Part shown: piece after piece, positions 8,483 through 15,323 of the stretch
How positions within the stretch are numbered: the stretch's first letter is position 1
Layout of the letters: each line of letters starts with the position of its first letter
NCBI GenBank assembly: GCA_029058705.1
Contig: JAIDXA010000101.1
Coordinates: forward strand, 1 to 15,410
Length of the DNA: 15,410 bases
Source: Paramuribaculum sp.
GTDB lineage: Bacteria; Bacteroidota; Bacteroidia; Bacteroidales; Muribaculaceae
Direction of reading: 5' to 3'
Notes under the pieces: model-generated
What the model was told of the DNA's origin: nothing
Databases searched by the model: none
Seen by the model: only the letters and a program-made list of their open reading frames with translations
Program-made: the position numbers and the translations under genes

Positions 8483-9817
8483 TTACTGCTGTCCGGCTTG
8501 TCGGATTTTCGTGGAGCTATAGAGCCCGAAGATAGTCACGATGACAAAGCAGATCAACGGCATACAGAATGAGGCATTGACGGCGGCCATGTTTCCGATC
8601 TTTCCGAGGTCGATGATCATGCCCTGTATCGGAGGCATCAGTGCGCCTCCGACAATTGCCATGACAAGAAATGCGGCGCCGAGCGATGTGTCGCGTTCGT
8701 CGACTTTTTCAAGTGAAATGCCATAGATGCTCGGAAACATTATCGACATGAACGCGCTGATTGCTACGAGCGAGGCCAAACCGATCGGTCCTTCGATGAA
8801 TATTGCGCCGAGGGTGCATAGCGAAGCCATTACTCCGAAGAGTGATAGAAGCCGTGGGGCAGAAATGTATTTCATGCAATATGTTCCGATGAACCGGAAT
8901 GACAGGAATCCGGCCATGGCGCATATGTTGTAGTTCTGTGCGGTTGCTTTGGCAATTCCGAGATTGTCGGCATACTGGATTATGAAAGTCCAGACCATTA
9001 TCTGGGCGGCGACATAGAACATTTGTGCGATGACTCCGAAGCGGTAGGTTTTGTTTTTCCACAGCCTGTGGAGCGTTTCGGATGAGTTTACTTTCTTGCC
9101 GGCGTGGTCGGTCCGGGGCATGCGTGTCAGGGCTATTACCGCGAAGATTACCAGCACGACCAGTCCCAGGGCTGCATACGGATCGCGTATAACGGCAAGG
9201 TCATGAAGCCTGATGTCGGCTTTTTCGGCTTCGGACAGCGAGTTGAAGATGATCTGTCCGGCGGCGTCGCGACGGTCGGAGATGAGGTTTGGCAAAACGA
9301 TAAGCGAAGCCACGGCCATTCCGGAAAGAGATCCGAGCGGGTTGAACGACTGAGCCAGATTCAGGCGTCGTGTCGCGGTCTGGCGTGCGCCGAGCGAGAG
9401 AATGAACGGATTTGCTGTTGTTTCGAGAAAGGCCAGCCCGAAGGTCAGGATGTAGAGCGATATGCAGAAAAATGAAAACATCTGCCATTGTGCGGCTGGA
9501 ATGAACAGGAATGCTCCGAGCGCATAGAGCGCGAGTCCGAGCAGGATTCCGCTTTTATAACTGTATTTTCTAATGAAAAGGGCTGCGGGGACGGCCATTG
9601 TCGCATATCCGCCATAGAATGCGAACTGAACCATCGAGGCTTTGGCTGCCGTCAGTTCCATTACGGTCTGGAATGCAGCTACCATAGGGTTGGTTATATC
9701 GTTGGCGAATCCCCAGAGGGCAAACAGGATTGTTATAAGCACGAATGTGAGCTTGTAGTTTTTTCCGATCAGCGGAGTCTTTTTTTCAGCTGTGGCAAGT
9801 GTTTTCATTTCTGGCAT
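8483..9817 (-). CDS. fucP: L-fucose:H+ symporter (MFS permease)
   Basis: A 444-residue inner-membrane transporter of the major facilitator superfamily, FucP subfamily, that imports L-fucose with protons. The hydropathy pattern fits about 12 transmembrane segments. The first contains FALWGFANDITNPMV, with Asp40 in the position of the E. coli proton-coupling Asp46. The fourth region contains FGLAFLETTANPFIL, with Glu132 corresponding to the sugar/proton residue Glu135. It is followed by the family signature ATRRLNLAQSFNPLGSLSG. Length is typical. The ATG at 9817 is used here; a second ATG three codons in (9808) is possible. It is the last gene of the fucI-fucA-fucK-fucP operon, 31 nt after the kinase gene. 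The operon context supports fucose as substrate over other hexoses carried by FucP relatives such as glucose or galactose. Confidence 0.93.
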   Translation of the reverse strand: MPEMKTLATAEKKTPLIGKNYKLTFVLITILFALWGFANDITNPMVAAFQTVMELTAAKASMVQFAFYGGYATMAVPAALFIRKYSYKSGILLGLALYALGAFLFIPAAQWQMFSFFCISLYILTFGLAFLETTANPFILSLGARQTATRRLNLAQSFNPLGSLSGMAVASLIVLPNLISDRRDAAGQIIFNSLSEAEKADIRLHDLAVIRDPYAALGLVVLVIFAVIALTRMPRTDHAGKKVNSSETLHRLWKNKTYRFGVIAQMFYVAAQIMVWTFIIQYADNLGIAKATAQNYNICAMAGFLSFRFIGTYCMKYISAPRLLSLFGVMASLCTLGAIFIEGPIGLASLVAISAFMSIMFPSIYGISLEKVDERDTSLGAAFLVMAIVGGALMPPIQGMIIDLGKIGNMAAVNASFCMPLICFVIVTIFGLYSSTKIRQAGQQ

Positions 9818-9848
9818 TAAACAGGTGTGTTGGAGGTTGTCGTTATGA

Positions 9849-11216
9849 TTATTTGTCAGTAACTATGGGGGTGTCGGTGTGATGGACACGGGACTGCGTC
9901 ATGATATTTCCGATCGCAGTGGCTTCTGCCGGTCCGGCTGTCACTTTCCGTCCGGTCCTTTCCTCGGTGAGCCGGTTGAGAAGCCGGTTGCGCGATCCGC
10001 CGCCGATTATGTGGAGATGTGTTATCCGACGTCCGGTTGCGGTTTCCATTTCGTCAAGTCCGCGCCTGTATCGGTCAGCGAGCGACTGGAGCAGAATCCT
10101 GACAAATTCACCCTGACTGCCGGGCGTTTTCAGTCTGCGGGCAGTGCAGTAATCGCGAATTTTTTGTTCCATGTCGCCGTGAGTGGCGAAGTCGGCATTG
10201 TCGACATCGATGATAGTGTCGGTCGATGCCTTTTCGGCCATGTCGACAAGGCTCGGATAGTCGCATGTTAGATTCCGGGCACGCCATTGTTCGACGAGTT
10301 GCTGCAGAATCCACAGGCCGGTTATGTTTTGCAGGAACAGGATTCCGTTGGTGCCACCTTCGTTGGCATAGCCTGCGTCTGCCGCTTCGGCTGTGGTGAC
10401 CGGAGCCGGGAGCTCGATTCCGAGCAGTGACCATGTGCCGGAGCTTAGAAACGCGGTGTTGCCGTCGAGGCTTATGGCGTTGACGGCGCTGGCGGTGTCA
10501 TGGGATCCGACTGCGACAACTTTGACGTCGCGAGGCAGTCCGGTAGCTTCCGCGATTTCCGGCAGCAGCGTTCCGATTACATCGCCCGGCCGGACGATCG
10601 GACAGAAAATCGATTCGGGGATCGAGAGCTGTTTCATCAGGTCGCGGTCCCAGCATCCGGTTGAAGCTTCTATGAGTCCCGAGGTTGAGGCGATGGTGTA
10701 TTCGTTGGCCGCTGTTCCGCAGAGATGGAAGTTGAACAGGTCAGGCATGAAGAGGAGCTTTTTGCCTTCGAAGGATTCTCCGTTTGCGGACATCCACATA
10801 AGCCGGTAGAGTGAGTTGATTCCGATTGGCTGGAGTCCGTTGCGGCGGTACAGTTCGCGTGCGCCGACAATTTTTTCGGCGTCGGCAATCGATCCGTTCC
10901 AGGCTGTGTCGCGGTAGCAGTAAGGCGAGATGCCGTCGAGTGAGTCGTTTTCGAGAAGGCCGAAGTCGACGCCCCAGGTGTCGATTCCGATGCTGACGAT
11001 GTTGTCATATCTGCCGGCCGCTTTGCGCAGTCCTTCAGTCATCTCGCCGCACAGACGGGAGAAGTCCCAGTAGAGGTGTCCGTTTTTTTCAACCGGACCG
11101 TTGGCAAAACGGTGGATCTCGTTCATTTCAATGTTCCCCTCAGGGGAAAGGGAGCCGGCGATCACTCGCCCGCTCCCTCCGCCGAAGTCAACGGCGATAA
11201 AAGTTTTTTCAGACAT
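9849..11216 (-). CDS. fucK: FGGY-family sugar kinase, rhamnulokinase-like, probable L-fuculokinase
   Basis: A 455-residue carbohydrate kinase of the FGGY family that should phosphorylate L-fuculose at O1 with ATP. The sequence is closer in style to rhamnulokinase RhaB than to E. coli FucK, which from memory is the usual form in Bacteroides fuc operons. Seen motifs: the N-terminal nucleotide loop DFGGGSGRVIAG, the sugar-site segment GIDTWGVDFGLL, SPYCYRD, the catalytic base Asp240 in GSHDTASAV, the SSGTWSLLG motif, and the C-terminal ATP-binding IIGGGSRNRLLN. The ATG at 11216 was chosen because it begins directly before the first domain strand (MSEKTFIAVDFGG) and lies 4 nt after the fucA stop. 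A longer frame from 11258 would overlap fucA by 38 nt and add a polar tail. The neighbours fix the likely substrate as L-fuculose; L-rhamnulose is the main alternative. Confidence 0.88.
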   Translation of the reverse strand: MSEKTFIAVDFGGGSGRVIAGSLSPEGNIEMNEIHRFANGPVEKNGHLYWDFSRLCGEMTEGLRKAAGRYDNIVSIGIDTWGVDFGLLENDSLDGISPYCYRDTAWNGSIADAEKIVGARELYRRNGLQPIGINSLYRLMWMSANGESFEGKKLLFMPDLFNFHLCGTAANEYTIASTSGLIEASTGCWDRDLMKQLSIPESIFCPIVRPGDVIGTLLPEIAEATGLPRDVKVVAVGSHDTASAVNAISLDGNTAFLSSGTWSLLGIELPAPVTTAEAADAGYANEGGTNGILFLQNITGLWILQQLVEQWRARNLTCDYPSLVDMAEKASTDTIIDVDNADFATHGDMEQKIRDYCTARRLKTPGSQGEFVRILLQSLADRYRRGLDEMETATGRRITHLHIIGGGSRNRLLNRLTEERTGRKVTAGPAEATAIGNIMTQSRVHHTDTPIVTDK

Positions 11217-11220
11217 GTTT

Positions 11221-11862
11221 TCAGTGTCTTTTTCCGAGGAAATATTCCTCGAGGTCATCTATTTCGTCGGTTGTCAGCGGATCGATGTCGGATCCGTTGA
11301 CAACGGCAATGCGGGCCGCCATTTCGAAAAACATGGCGCGTTCGATCGCCTGGTTGAAGTCTTTTCCGCAGGTTACCTGTCCGTGTTTCTTGAGTATGAC
11401 GGAATTATGGTCGGCCATGGCTTCCACTACGGCGTCGGCGAGTTCTTTCGAGCCCGGGCGCAGAAATGGGATGGCGGGAATTGTGTCGCCTACATGCAGC
11501 GGCACTTCAGCTGTGAAGTTGAGTGTCGCGGGCAGGGTTTTGCGGCAGGCAAGGGCTGTTGCATAGGGGCTCTGGAAGTGCAGGACGACGTTTACGTCGG
11601 GACGTTGGCGCAACACTCCCAGATGGAATGTCGACTCCATTGTCGGGCGCACTCCGTTGAGCGTTTTCCCGTCAGCGAGCGAAACTACCGCAACACGGTC
11701 GGCGGTCAGTTCCGGAACCCATGATCCGGTTCCCGAGAGCAGAACTTTGTCGTCGATGCGCCATGACAGGTTTCCGCTTGAGCAGATTGTCAATCCGCAT
11801 TTTCCGACGCGTCGCGCCTGGCGAACGAATTCGTCGATATGTTCCTGGTTGATTTCAATCAT
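11221..11862 (-). CDS. fucA: Class II aldolase, probable L-fuculose-1-phosphate aldolase
   Basis: A 213-residue cytosolic protein of the class II aldolase/adducin family that should split L-fuculose 1-phosphate into dihydroxyacetone phosphate and L-lactaldehyde using zinc. Family motifs are present: SSGNLSWR and GTGSWVPEL (phosphate binding), the catalytic acid Glu76 in TMESTFH, and metal ligands His95 (VVLHFQS) and His160 (KKHGQV). The usual HxH pair of E. coli FucA (His92 and His94) appears here as His95-Phe-Gln97, so one expected ligand is a glutamine. I believe Bacteroides relatives share this HFQ form, so it is probably a clade trait and not damage. The gene lies 12 nt after fucI and 4 nt before the kinase gene. 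Length is typical. No Shine-Dalgarno sequence precedes its ATG. Confidence 0.9.
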   Translation of the reverse strand: MIEINQEHIDEFVRQARRVGKCGLTICSSGNLSWRIDDKVLLSGTGSWVPELTADRVAVVSLADGKTLNGVRPTMESTFHLGVLRQRPDVNVVLHFQSPYATALACRKTLPATLNFTAEVPLHVGDTIPAIPFLRPGSKELADAVVEAMADHNSVILKKHGQVTCGKDFNQAIERAMFFEMAARIAVVNGSDIDPLTTDEIDDLEEYFLGKRH

Positions 11863-11874
11863 TGCTGTCTGGAT

Positions 11875-13650
11875 TTATTTGTAGATCGGACCATAGTTTT
11901 TACAAGCGCGGTAGTCTGAGCCTTCCTTGTCCATTCCGAATGCGTTCCAGGCCGACGGACGGAAAATGTCGTCTTCAGGAATGTTGTGCATGCAGACCGG
12001 AATGCGCAGGATCGAGGCAAGGGTGATCAGGTCGCGTCCGATGTGGCCGTAGGATATTGCGCCGTGGTTGGCCCCCCAGTTGTTCATTACGGAATATACG
12101 TCGCGGAATGCGGGTTTGTCGCAGAGTCTGGGCACGAACCAAGTCGTCGGCCAGGTCGGGTCTGTACGTTTGTCGAGGACTTTGTTGATTTCGGGATCAA
12201 CGTCAACGGTCCACCCTTCGGCGATCTGGAGAACCGGCCCGAGACCTTTCACGAGGTTCAGTCGGCTCATGGTTACGGGCATTCCGCCTTTTGTCAGGAA
12301 GTTTGAAGAGAATCCGCCGCCACGGAAGTAGTCGCGGTTGGCCGGATACCAAGTGGTTGCCTTGAGACATGCATCCATGTCGGCGTCGGTCATTTCCCAG
12401 GATGCTTTCATGCAGGGTTCGCCCTGTTCGTTGATGGAGGCTCCTGTTGCGTCGAGAGTTGTGGCTCCGGAGTTGATGAGGTGGATGATGCCTCCCGAGG
12501 CCCGTTCGGTCAGTTCTTTTCCGGTTACGCGTCTGACGGCCTCCGGACTCCAGTAGGTGCGGACGTCGGAGAACATCTGTCCGCGTCCTGTCAGAAGATG
12601 TCCGAAAAGCATGGCCACACCGTTGCAGGCATCATTTTCGGTTGCGAGAACATAGGCTTCGCGAATGCCGTTCCAGTCAAACGAGGTGTTCAGAAGGGCT
12701 TCGGTGAAATCTCCGTTGGGTTTCCAGTCGGTCCATTGACGCTGTCCCTGGAATCCTGCGGCTATTGCGTTGTGGCCGAGCGCTTCCTCTTTGAACCCCA
12801 TTTCTTTCAGGCGGGGATTGCCGGTCATCAGGTCGCGTACGATAAGGGTCATCTTGACGATGAATTCCCAGTCGGCGTCTTTCTGCTGGCGGTTTTTTGC
12901 TTTTTCAGGAGAGTTGGAGATGTCTTCACCTTCGTTTGTCTTGCAATGTTTTTCAGTCCAGGCCATGGCTTTTCGGAATTCTTCGTGGTCGAAGATCCCT
13001 TCTTCCATCCGACGCAGGATCTCGGTTTCGTCTACGCTCTCATTGCGCATTCCGAGGTATTCCTGGAAAAAGTCGGGGTTGACGATGGACCCGGCGATAC
13101 CCATACACATTGATCCGATGGAAAGGTAGCTTTTTCCTCTCATGCAGGCCACGGCCACGGCCGAACGGGCGAACCGTAGGAGTTTTTCGGCGACGTCGGC
13201 CGGGATTGTGTTGTCATCGAGATCCTGCACGTCGCGTCCGTAGATTCCGAAGGCGGGCAGTCCTTTCTGGGCGTGTGCGGCAAGCACGGCGGCGAGGTAG
13301 ACGGCTCCCGGACGTTCTGTTCCGTTGAATCCCCAGACGGCTTTGGGCCAGTAGGGGTTCATGTCCATCGTTTCTGAACCGTAGCACCAGCAGGATGTTA
13401 CGGTGATGGTTGCGCCGACTCCTTCGCGTTCGAATTTTTCGGCGCAGAGGGCTGTTTCCTCGACACGTCCGATAGTTGAATCGGCAATGACGCATTCAAC
13501 CGGTTTCCCATCGGGATAGCGCAGATTTGAGCTTATCAGTTCAGCCACGGCTTTCGCCAGTGCCATGGTTTTGTCTTCTAATGATTCACGGACACCGCCC
13601 TGACGGCCGTCGATTGTCGGGCGGATTCCGATTTTCGGATAGGTTTTCAT
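11875..13650 (-). CDS. fucI: L-fucose isomerase
   Basis: A 591-residue cytosolic enzyme, the same length as E. coli FucI, that converts L-fucose to L-fuculose with Mn2+. It can also act on D-arabinose in known relatives. Active-site residues match the family: Glu338 in LATENDACNG, Asp362 in MFSDVRTYW, and His529 in GANHGAISYGH, each one position on from the E. coli residues Glu337, Asp361 and His528. Other conserved stretches are IGIRPTIDGR at the start, the segment TVTSCWCYGSETMDM, and MCMGIAGSIVNPDFFQEYLGMR. It is the first gene of the fucose operon, with a -7 element about 105 nt upstream. The ATG at 13650 is the only sensible start and has no Shine-Dalgarno sequence. Enzyme family and pathway are certain from sequence and context. 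Confidence 0.97.
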   Translation of the reverse strand: MKTYPKIGIRPTIDGRQGGVRESLEDKTMALAKAVAELISSNLRYPDGKPVECVIADSTIGRVEETALCAEKFEREGVGATITVTSCWCYGSETMDMNPYWPKAVWGFNGTERPGAVYLAAVLAAHAQKGLPAFGIYGRDVQDLDDNTIPADVAEKLLRFARSAVAVACMRGKSYLSIGSMCMGIAGSIVNPDFFQEYLGMRNESVDETEILRRMEEGIFDHEEFRKAMAWTEKHCKTNEGEDISNSPEKAKNRQQKDADWEFIVKMTLIVRDLMTGNPRLKEMGFKEEALGHNAIAAGFQGQRQWTDWKPNGDFTEALLNTSFDWNGIREAYVLATENDACNGVAMLFGHLLTGRGQMFSDVRTYWSPEAVRRVTGKELTERASGGIIHLINSGATTLDATGASINEQGEPCMKASWEMTDADMDACLKATTWYPANRDYFRGGGFSSNFLTKGGMPVTMSRLNLVKGLGPVLQIAEGWTVDVDPEINKVLDKRTDPTWPTTWFVPRLCDKPAFRDVYSVMNNWGANHGAISYGHIGRDLITLASILRIPVCMHNIPEDDIFRPSAWNAFGMDKEGSDYRACKNYGPIYK

Positions 13651-13752
13651 GAGGTATGATTTGATTTATAATATATATGTGGATTGTTTATTCCTGTTGC
13701 TTGCGGAGCCGTGGGTGCGATGGTCTTTTTTGTGCCCCTTTGTAATTTTTCT

Positions 13753-13760
13753 CAAATTTA
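13753..13760 (-). promoter_or_regulatory. Bacteroidota -7 promoter element for the fucose operon
   Basis: The minus strand reads TAAATTTG, an exact TAnnTTTG match, about 103-110 nt upstream of the fucI ATG. Transcription would start near 13746, giving a leader of roughly 95 nt. The -33 element is weak: the nearest TTG (13785-13787) is 24 nt away, more than the usual 19-21. A weak -33 is compatible with a promoter that needs an activator or is tightly regulated, but that is inference. Confidence 0.5.
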
Positions 13761-13782
13761 CAAGAAATGATTGGAAAATACA

Positions 13783-13807
13783 GACAATTGCCGGAAAATA
13801 ATTTGTC
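13783..13807. promoter_or_regulatory. Interrupted GACAA-N15-TTGTC inverted repeat upstream of the fucI promoter
   Basis: GACAA at 13783-13787 and TTGTC at 13803-13807 form an inverted pair 15 nt apart, just upstream of the fucI -7 element. TTGT...ACAA-type half-sites occur in operators of GntR-family regulators, the family of the B. thetaiotaomicron FucR. The short arms and AT-rich surroundings mean this could be chance. Confidence 0.25.
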
Positions 13808-13848
13808 AGGGGGGCTAATTATTGATGATGTAGATGAAAAATGGTTGT

Positions 13849-13866
13849 CATTATGTCGACATAATG
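13849..13866. promoter_or_regulatory. 18-bp perfect palindrome, candidate operator
   Basis: CATTATGTCGACATAATG is its own reverse complement over all 18 bases, centred on GTCGAC. The half-site ATGTCGA at 13853-13859 recurs as a direct repeat at 13864-13870, exactly 11 bp (about one helical turn) away. It lies 199 bp upstream of the fucI start and 147 bp upstream of the xerC start, outside both likely promoter cores, about 90 bp above the fucI -7 element. This is the form of a binding site for a dimeric regulator. Which one, and of which gene, cannot be told from this window. Confidence 0.5.
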
Positions 13867-13931
13867 TCGAAATAGATTCTCGTGAAAATTCAATATGTAA
13901 TTTTTACGGGAAGAAAAAATGTGGTGATTAA

Positions 13932-13962
13932 TTTGGATTTTCCGGAAATATGAACTAACTTG
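13932..13962 (+). promoter_or_regulatory. Promoter of the xerC-hpf operon
   Basis: A -33 TTTG (13932-13935) is separated by 20 nt from TAACTTG (13956-13962), a near match to the Bacteroidota -7 element TAnnTTTG with one T missing. The 20-nt spacing is in the normal range. Transcription would begin near 13969, about 44 nt before the ATG. A 10-bp perfect palindrome, TTTCCGGAAA (13939-13948), lies within the spacer and could be a repressor site or chance. Confidence 0.5.
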
Positions 13963-14012
13963 CGGTTGGAAGCATTCCGGTAAAGAATAAGGAAACCCAA
14001 CAATCCGATTCC

Positions 14013-14915
14013 ATGATTTCGAAGTTTCTGAAATATCTGCTTTCCGAACAGGGGCTTTCCCCTCTTACGGTTGAGGCTTACGGACGCGATCTGCGCCAGT
14101 GGGCCGATTATGCGACCGGTGGCGGCCGTTATGAGCTTCGTCCGGAAACGGCCTCGCTCAACGATCTGCGTCTGTGGGTTGCCTCGCTTTCCCGTCAGGG
14201 CGTCTCGCCAAGGACCATCCGCCGGAAAATCCAGTCGCTGAGAGGTTTCTACAATTATCTTATGCGAATCCACGGACTGGCCGACAATCCTGCGGCCGAG
14301 CTGACATCTCCGCGCCCTGCGCGCTCACTGCCGGTCTATGTGCGCACTGAAGAGACTCTCGCGATGCTTGATGCGGAGGAGGATTTGTCTGACGGATCGT
14401 TTGAGGATGTGCGTAATGTCCTGATTCTCGAACTTCTTTATTCGACGGGTTTGCGATGTTCGGAGCTGATCGGGTTGCGCGACTGCCATGTGGATACGGT
14501 CAAACATGAACTAAAAGTGGTCGGAAAACGTAATAAAGAGCGTATAGTGCCTTTTGGTTTCGAGCTCTCTGACATGATTGACCGCTATCGTTCGCTCCGT
14601 TACGATGCGTTGGGGTTTCATTCTGAATTCCTTTTCGTCAGGACTGACGGCAGCCCGCTTTACCGGAAACTGGTCTACAATATAGTCCACCGGGCAATGG
14701 AGGGGCGTGTGCATGCTTCCCGGATGAGTCCCCATGTTCTCCGCCATTCGTTTGCGACGGATATGCTCAATTCCGGAGCCGAACTGACGTCAGTCCAACA
14801 GTTGCTCGGTCACTCTTCGCTCTCGACTACACAGGTATATACACATATATCTTTTCGTGAATTAAAACAAAATTATCAACTTGCACATCCACGTGCCCAA
14901 AACAAAGGAGGATAA
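14013..14915 (+). CDS. xerC: Tyrosine recombinase, XerC/XerD type
   Basis: A 300-residue site-specific recombinase of the integrase family, the length of XerC/XerD proteins that resolve chromosome dimers at dif. The N-terminal SAM-like core-binding domain spans about residues 1-90 (FLKYLLSEQGLSPLTVEAYGRDL). The catalytic domain follows with the full active-site set: Arg148 (STGLRCSE), Lys172 (VGKRNKERIVP), His241 and Arg244 (HVLRHSFATD), His267 (LLGHSSL) and the nucleophile Tyr276 (TQVYTHIS). The ending with AHPRA resembles the xerC gene that precedes hpf in Bacteroides. A XerC versus XerD assignment cannot be made firmly from sequence alone. It has its own promoter, a leader without a Shine-Dalgarno sequence, and its stop codon lies 2 nt before the hpf start, so both are one transcript. 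No phage or integron genes are nearby, which supports a housekeeping role. Confidence 0.93.
   Translation: MISKFLKYLLSEQGLSPLTVEAYGRDLRQWADYATGGGRYELRPETASLNDLRLWVASLSRQGVSPRTIRRKIQSLRGFYNYLMRIHGLADNPAAELTSPRPARSLPVYVRTEETLAMLDAEEDLSDGSFEDVRNVLILELLYSTGLRCSELIGLRDCHVDTVKHELKVVGKRNKERIVPFGFELSDMIDRYRSLRYDALGFHSEFLFVRTDGSPLYRKLVYNIVHRAMEGRVHASRMSPHVLRHSFATDMLNSGAELTSVQQLLGHSSLSTTQVYTHISFRELKQNYQLAHPRAQNKGG
14904..14911 (+). promoter_or_regulatory. Strong Shine-Dalgarno sequence of hpf
   Basis: AAAGGAGG ends 6 nt before the hpf ATG and is fully complementary to the CCUCCUUU at the 3' end of 16S rRNA. It overlaps the last codons of xerC. No other gene start in this window has such a site, so it decides the hpf start and is unusual for Bacteroidota. 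Confidence 0.9.
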
Positions 14916-14917
14916 CC

Positions 14918-15211
14918 ATGGAAGTAAGAATTCAAGGCATCCATTTCGATGTTACCGAACAGCTCACCCAGTTCATCAACAAGAAGGCAGACAAACTGAC
15001 CCGTCGGTACCCTTCGATCGATTATATTGAAGCCGTGCTTACGGTTTTGAAACCTGAAACGTCAATGAACAAGCAGGCCCGTCTGAAAGTGATAGTGCCC
15101 CATGAAGCGGAACAGGTGGCGACCAAAGTTGCCGACAGTTTCGAAGAGGCTGTTGATCTTTGTCTGGAAGCCGTTGAGCGACAGCTTGAAAAAGCCAAGG
15201 CGAAAAAATAG
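14918..15211 (+). CDS. hpf: Ribosome hibernation-promoting factor, short HPF/RaiA family
   Basis: A 97-residue protein of the HPF/YfiA (RaiA) family, which binds the decoding region of the 30S subunit in starved cells, blocks tRNA and mRNA binding and protects idle ribosomes. The family's beta-alpha-beta-beta-beta-alpha order is visible: MEVRIQGIHFDV, helix TEQLTQFINKKADKLTRRY, strands IDYIEAVLTVLKP and QARLKVIVPH, and the final helix (SFEEAVDLCLEAVERQL), ending in a Lys-rich tail. It is the short form without the C-terminal dimerisation domain of long HPF. The ATG at 14918 has a strong Shine-Dalgarno sequence and starts 2 nt after the xerC stop. A strong terminator follows 37 nt after its stop. 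Co-transcription with a xerC-type gene matches the arrangement I recall from Bacteroides. Confidence 0.95.
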   Translation: MEVRIQGIHFDVTEQLTQFINKKADKLTRRYPSIDYIEAVLTVLKPETSMNKQARLKVIVPHEAEQVATKVADSFEEAVDLCLEAVERQLEKAKAKK

Positions 15212-15247
15212 GCTTGAAATAAAATAGAGAAACAAGACGATATTGCT

Positions 15248-15282
15248 GCCGGTCGGTTCATGTTTGAGCCGGCCGGCTTTTT
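15248..15282 (+). terminator. Rho-independent terminator after hpf
   Basis: A 13-bp stem (15248-15260 with 15265-15277) closes a 4-nt loop (TGTT), is rich in GCCGG pairs with two G-U wobbles in the RNA, and is followed by five T (15278-15282). It ends the xerC-hpf transcript. Confidence 0.9.
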
Positions 15283-15309
15283 GATTCGGCGGGATTCAGA
15301 GTATGTTTG
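15280..15309 (+). promoter_or_regulatory. Bacteroidota-type promoter reading out of the window
   Basis: TTTG (15280-15283, overlapping the terminator T tract) and TATGTTTG (15302-15309, an exact TAnnTTTG match) are 18 nt apart. Transcription would start near 15316 and proceed rightward off the window. In Bacteroides the region after hpf holds tRNA genes and tuf, as I recall, so this could be the promoter of such a unit, but no tRNA is seen before the window ends. Confidence 0.5.
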
Positions 15310-15323
15310 CTTTGCCACGAATT

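Larger units (their letters stand above)
13651..14012. other. Divergent intergenic control region between fucI and xerC
   Basis: This 362-bp AT-rich stretch has no gene that I can support. It holds the fucI leader and its -7 element (13753-13760), an 18-bp palindrome (13849-13866), an interrupted GACAA/TTGTC pair (13783-13787 and 13803-13807), a run of six G (13809-13814), and the xerC promoter (13932-13962). No FucR-like regulator or small rpsU gene is encoded here. The minus-strand frame entering from xerC is a shadow of that gene. Confidence 0.7.

Noticed and set aside
11217..11258. Upstream ATG of the fucK frame at 11258, overlapping fucA by 38 nt
   Set aside because: The extra 14 residues are polar and unlike the family; the ATG at 11216 sits right before the first conserved strand and 4 nt after fucA.
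13809..13814. Run of six G as a phase-variation tract
   Set aside because: It is short, noncoding and not placed in a promoter spacer, so there is no sign of a switching role.
13849..13866. Palindrome as a Xer/dif recombination site near the recombinase gene
   Set aside because: dif sites have two 11-bp arms around a 6-bp centre and are not perfect palindromes; nothing else suggests integration here, and the xerC gene looks like a housekeeping copy.
13890..14273. 127-codon minus-strand frame over the start of xerC
   Set aside because: It runs opposite the conserved recombinase N-terminus and through the xerC promoter, with no family resemblance.
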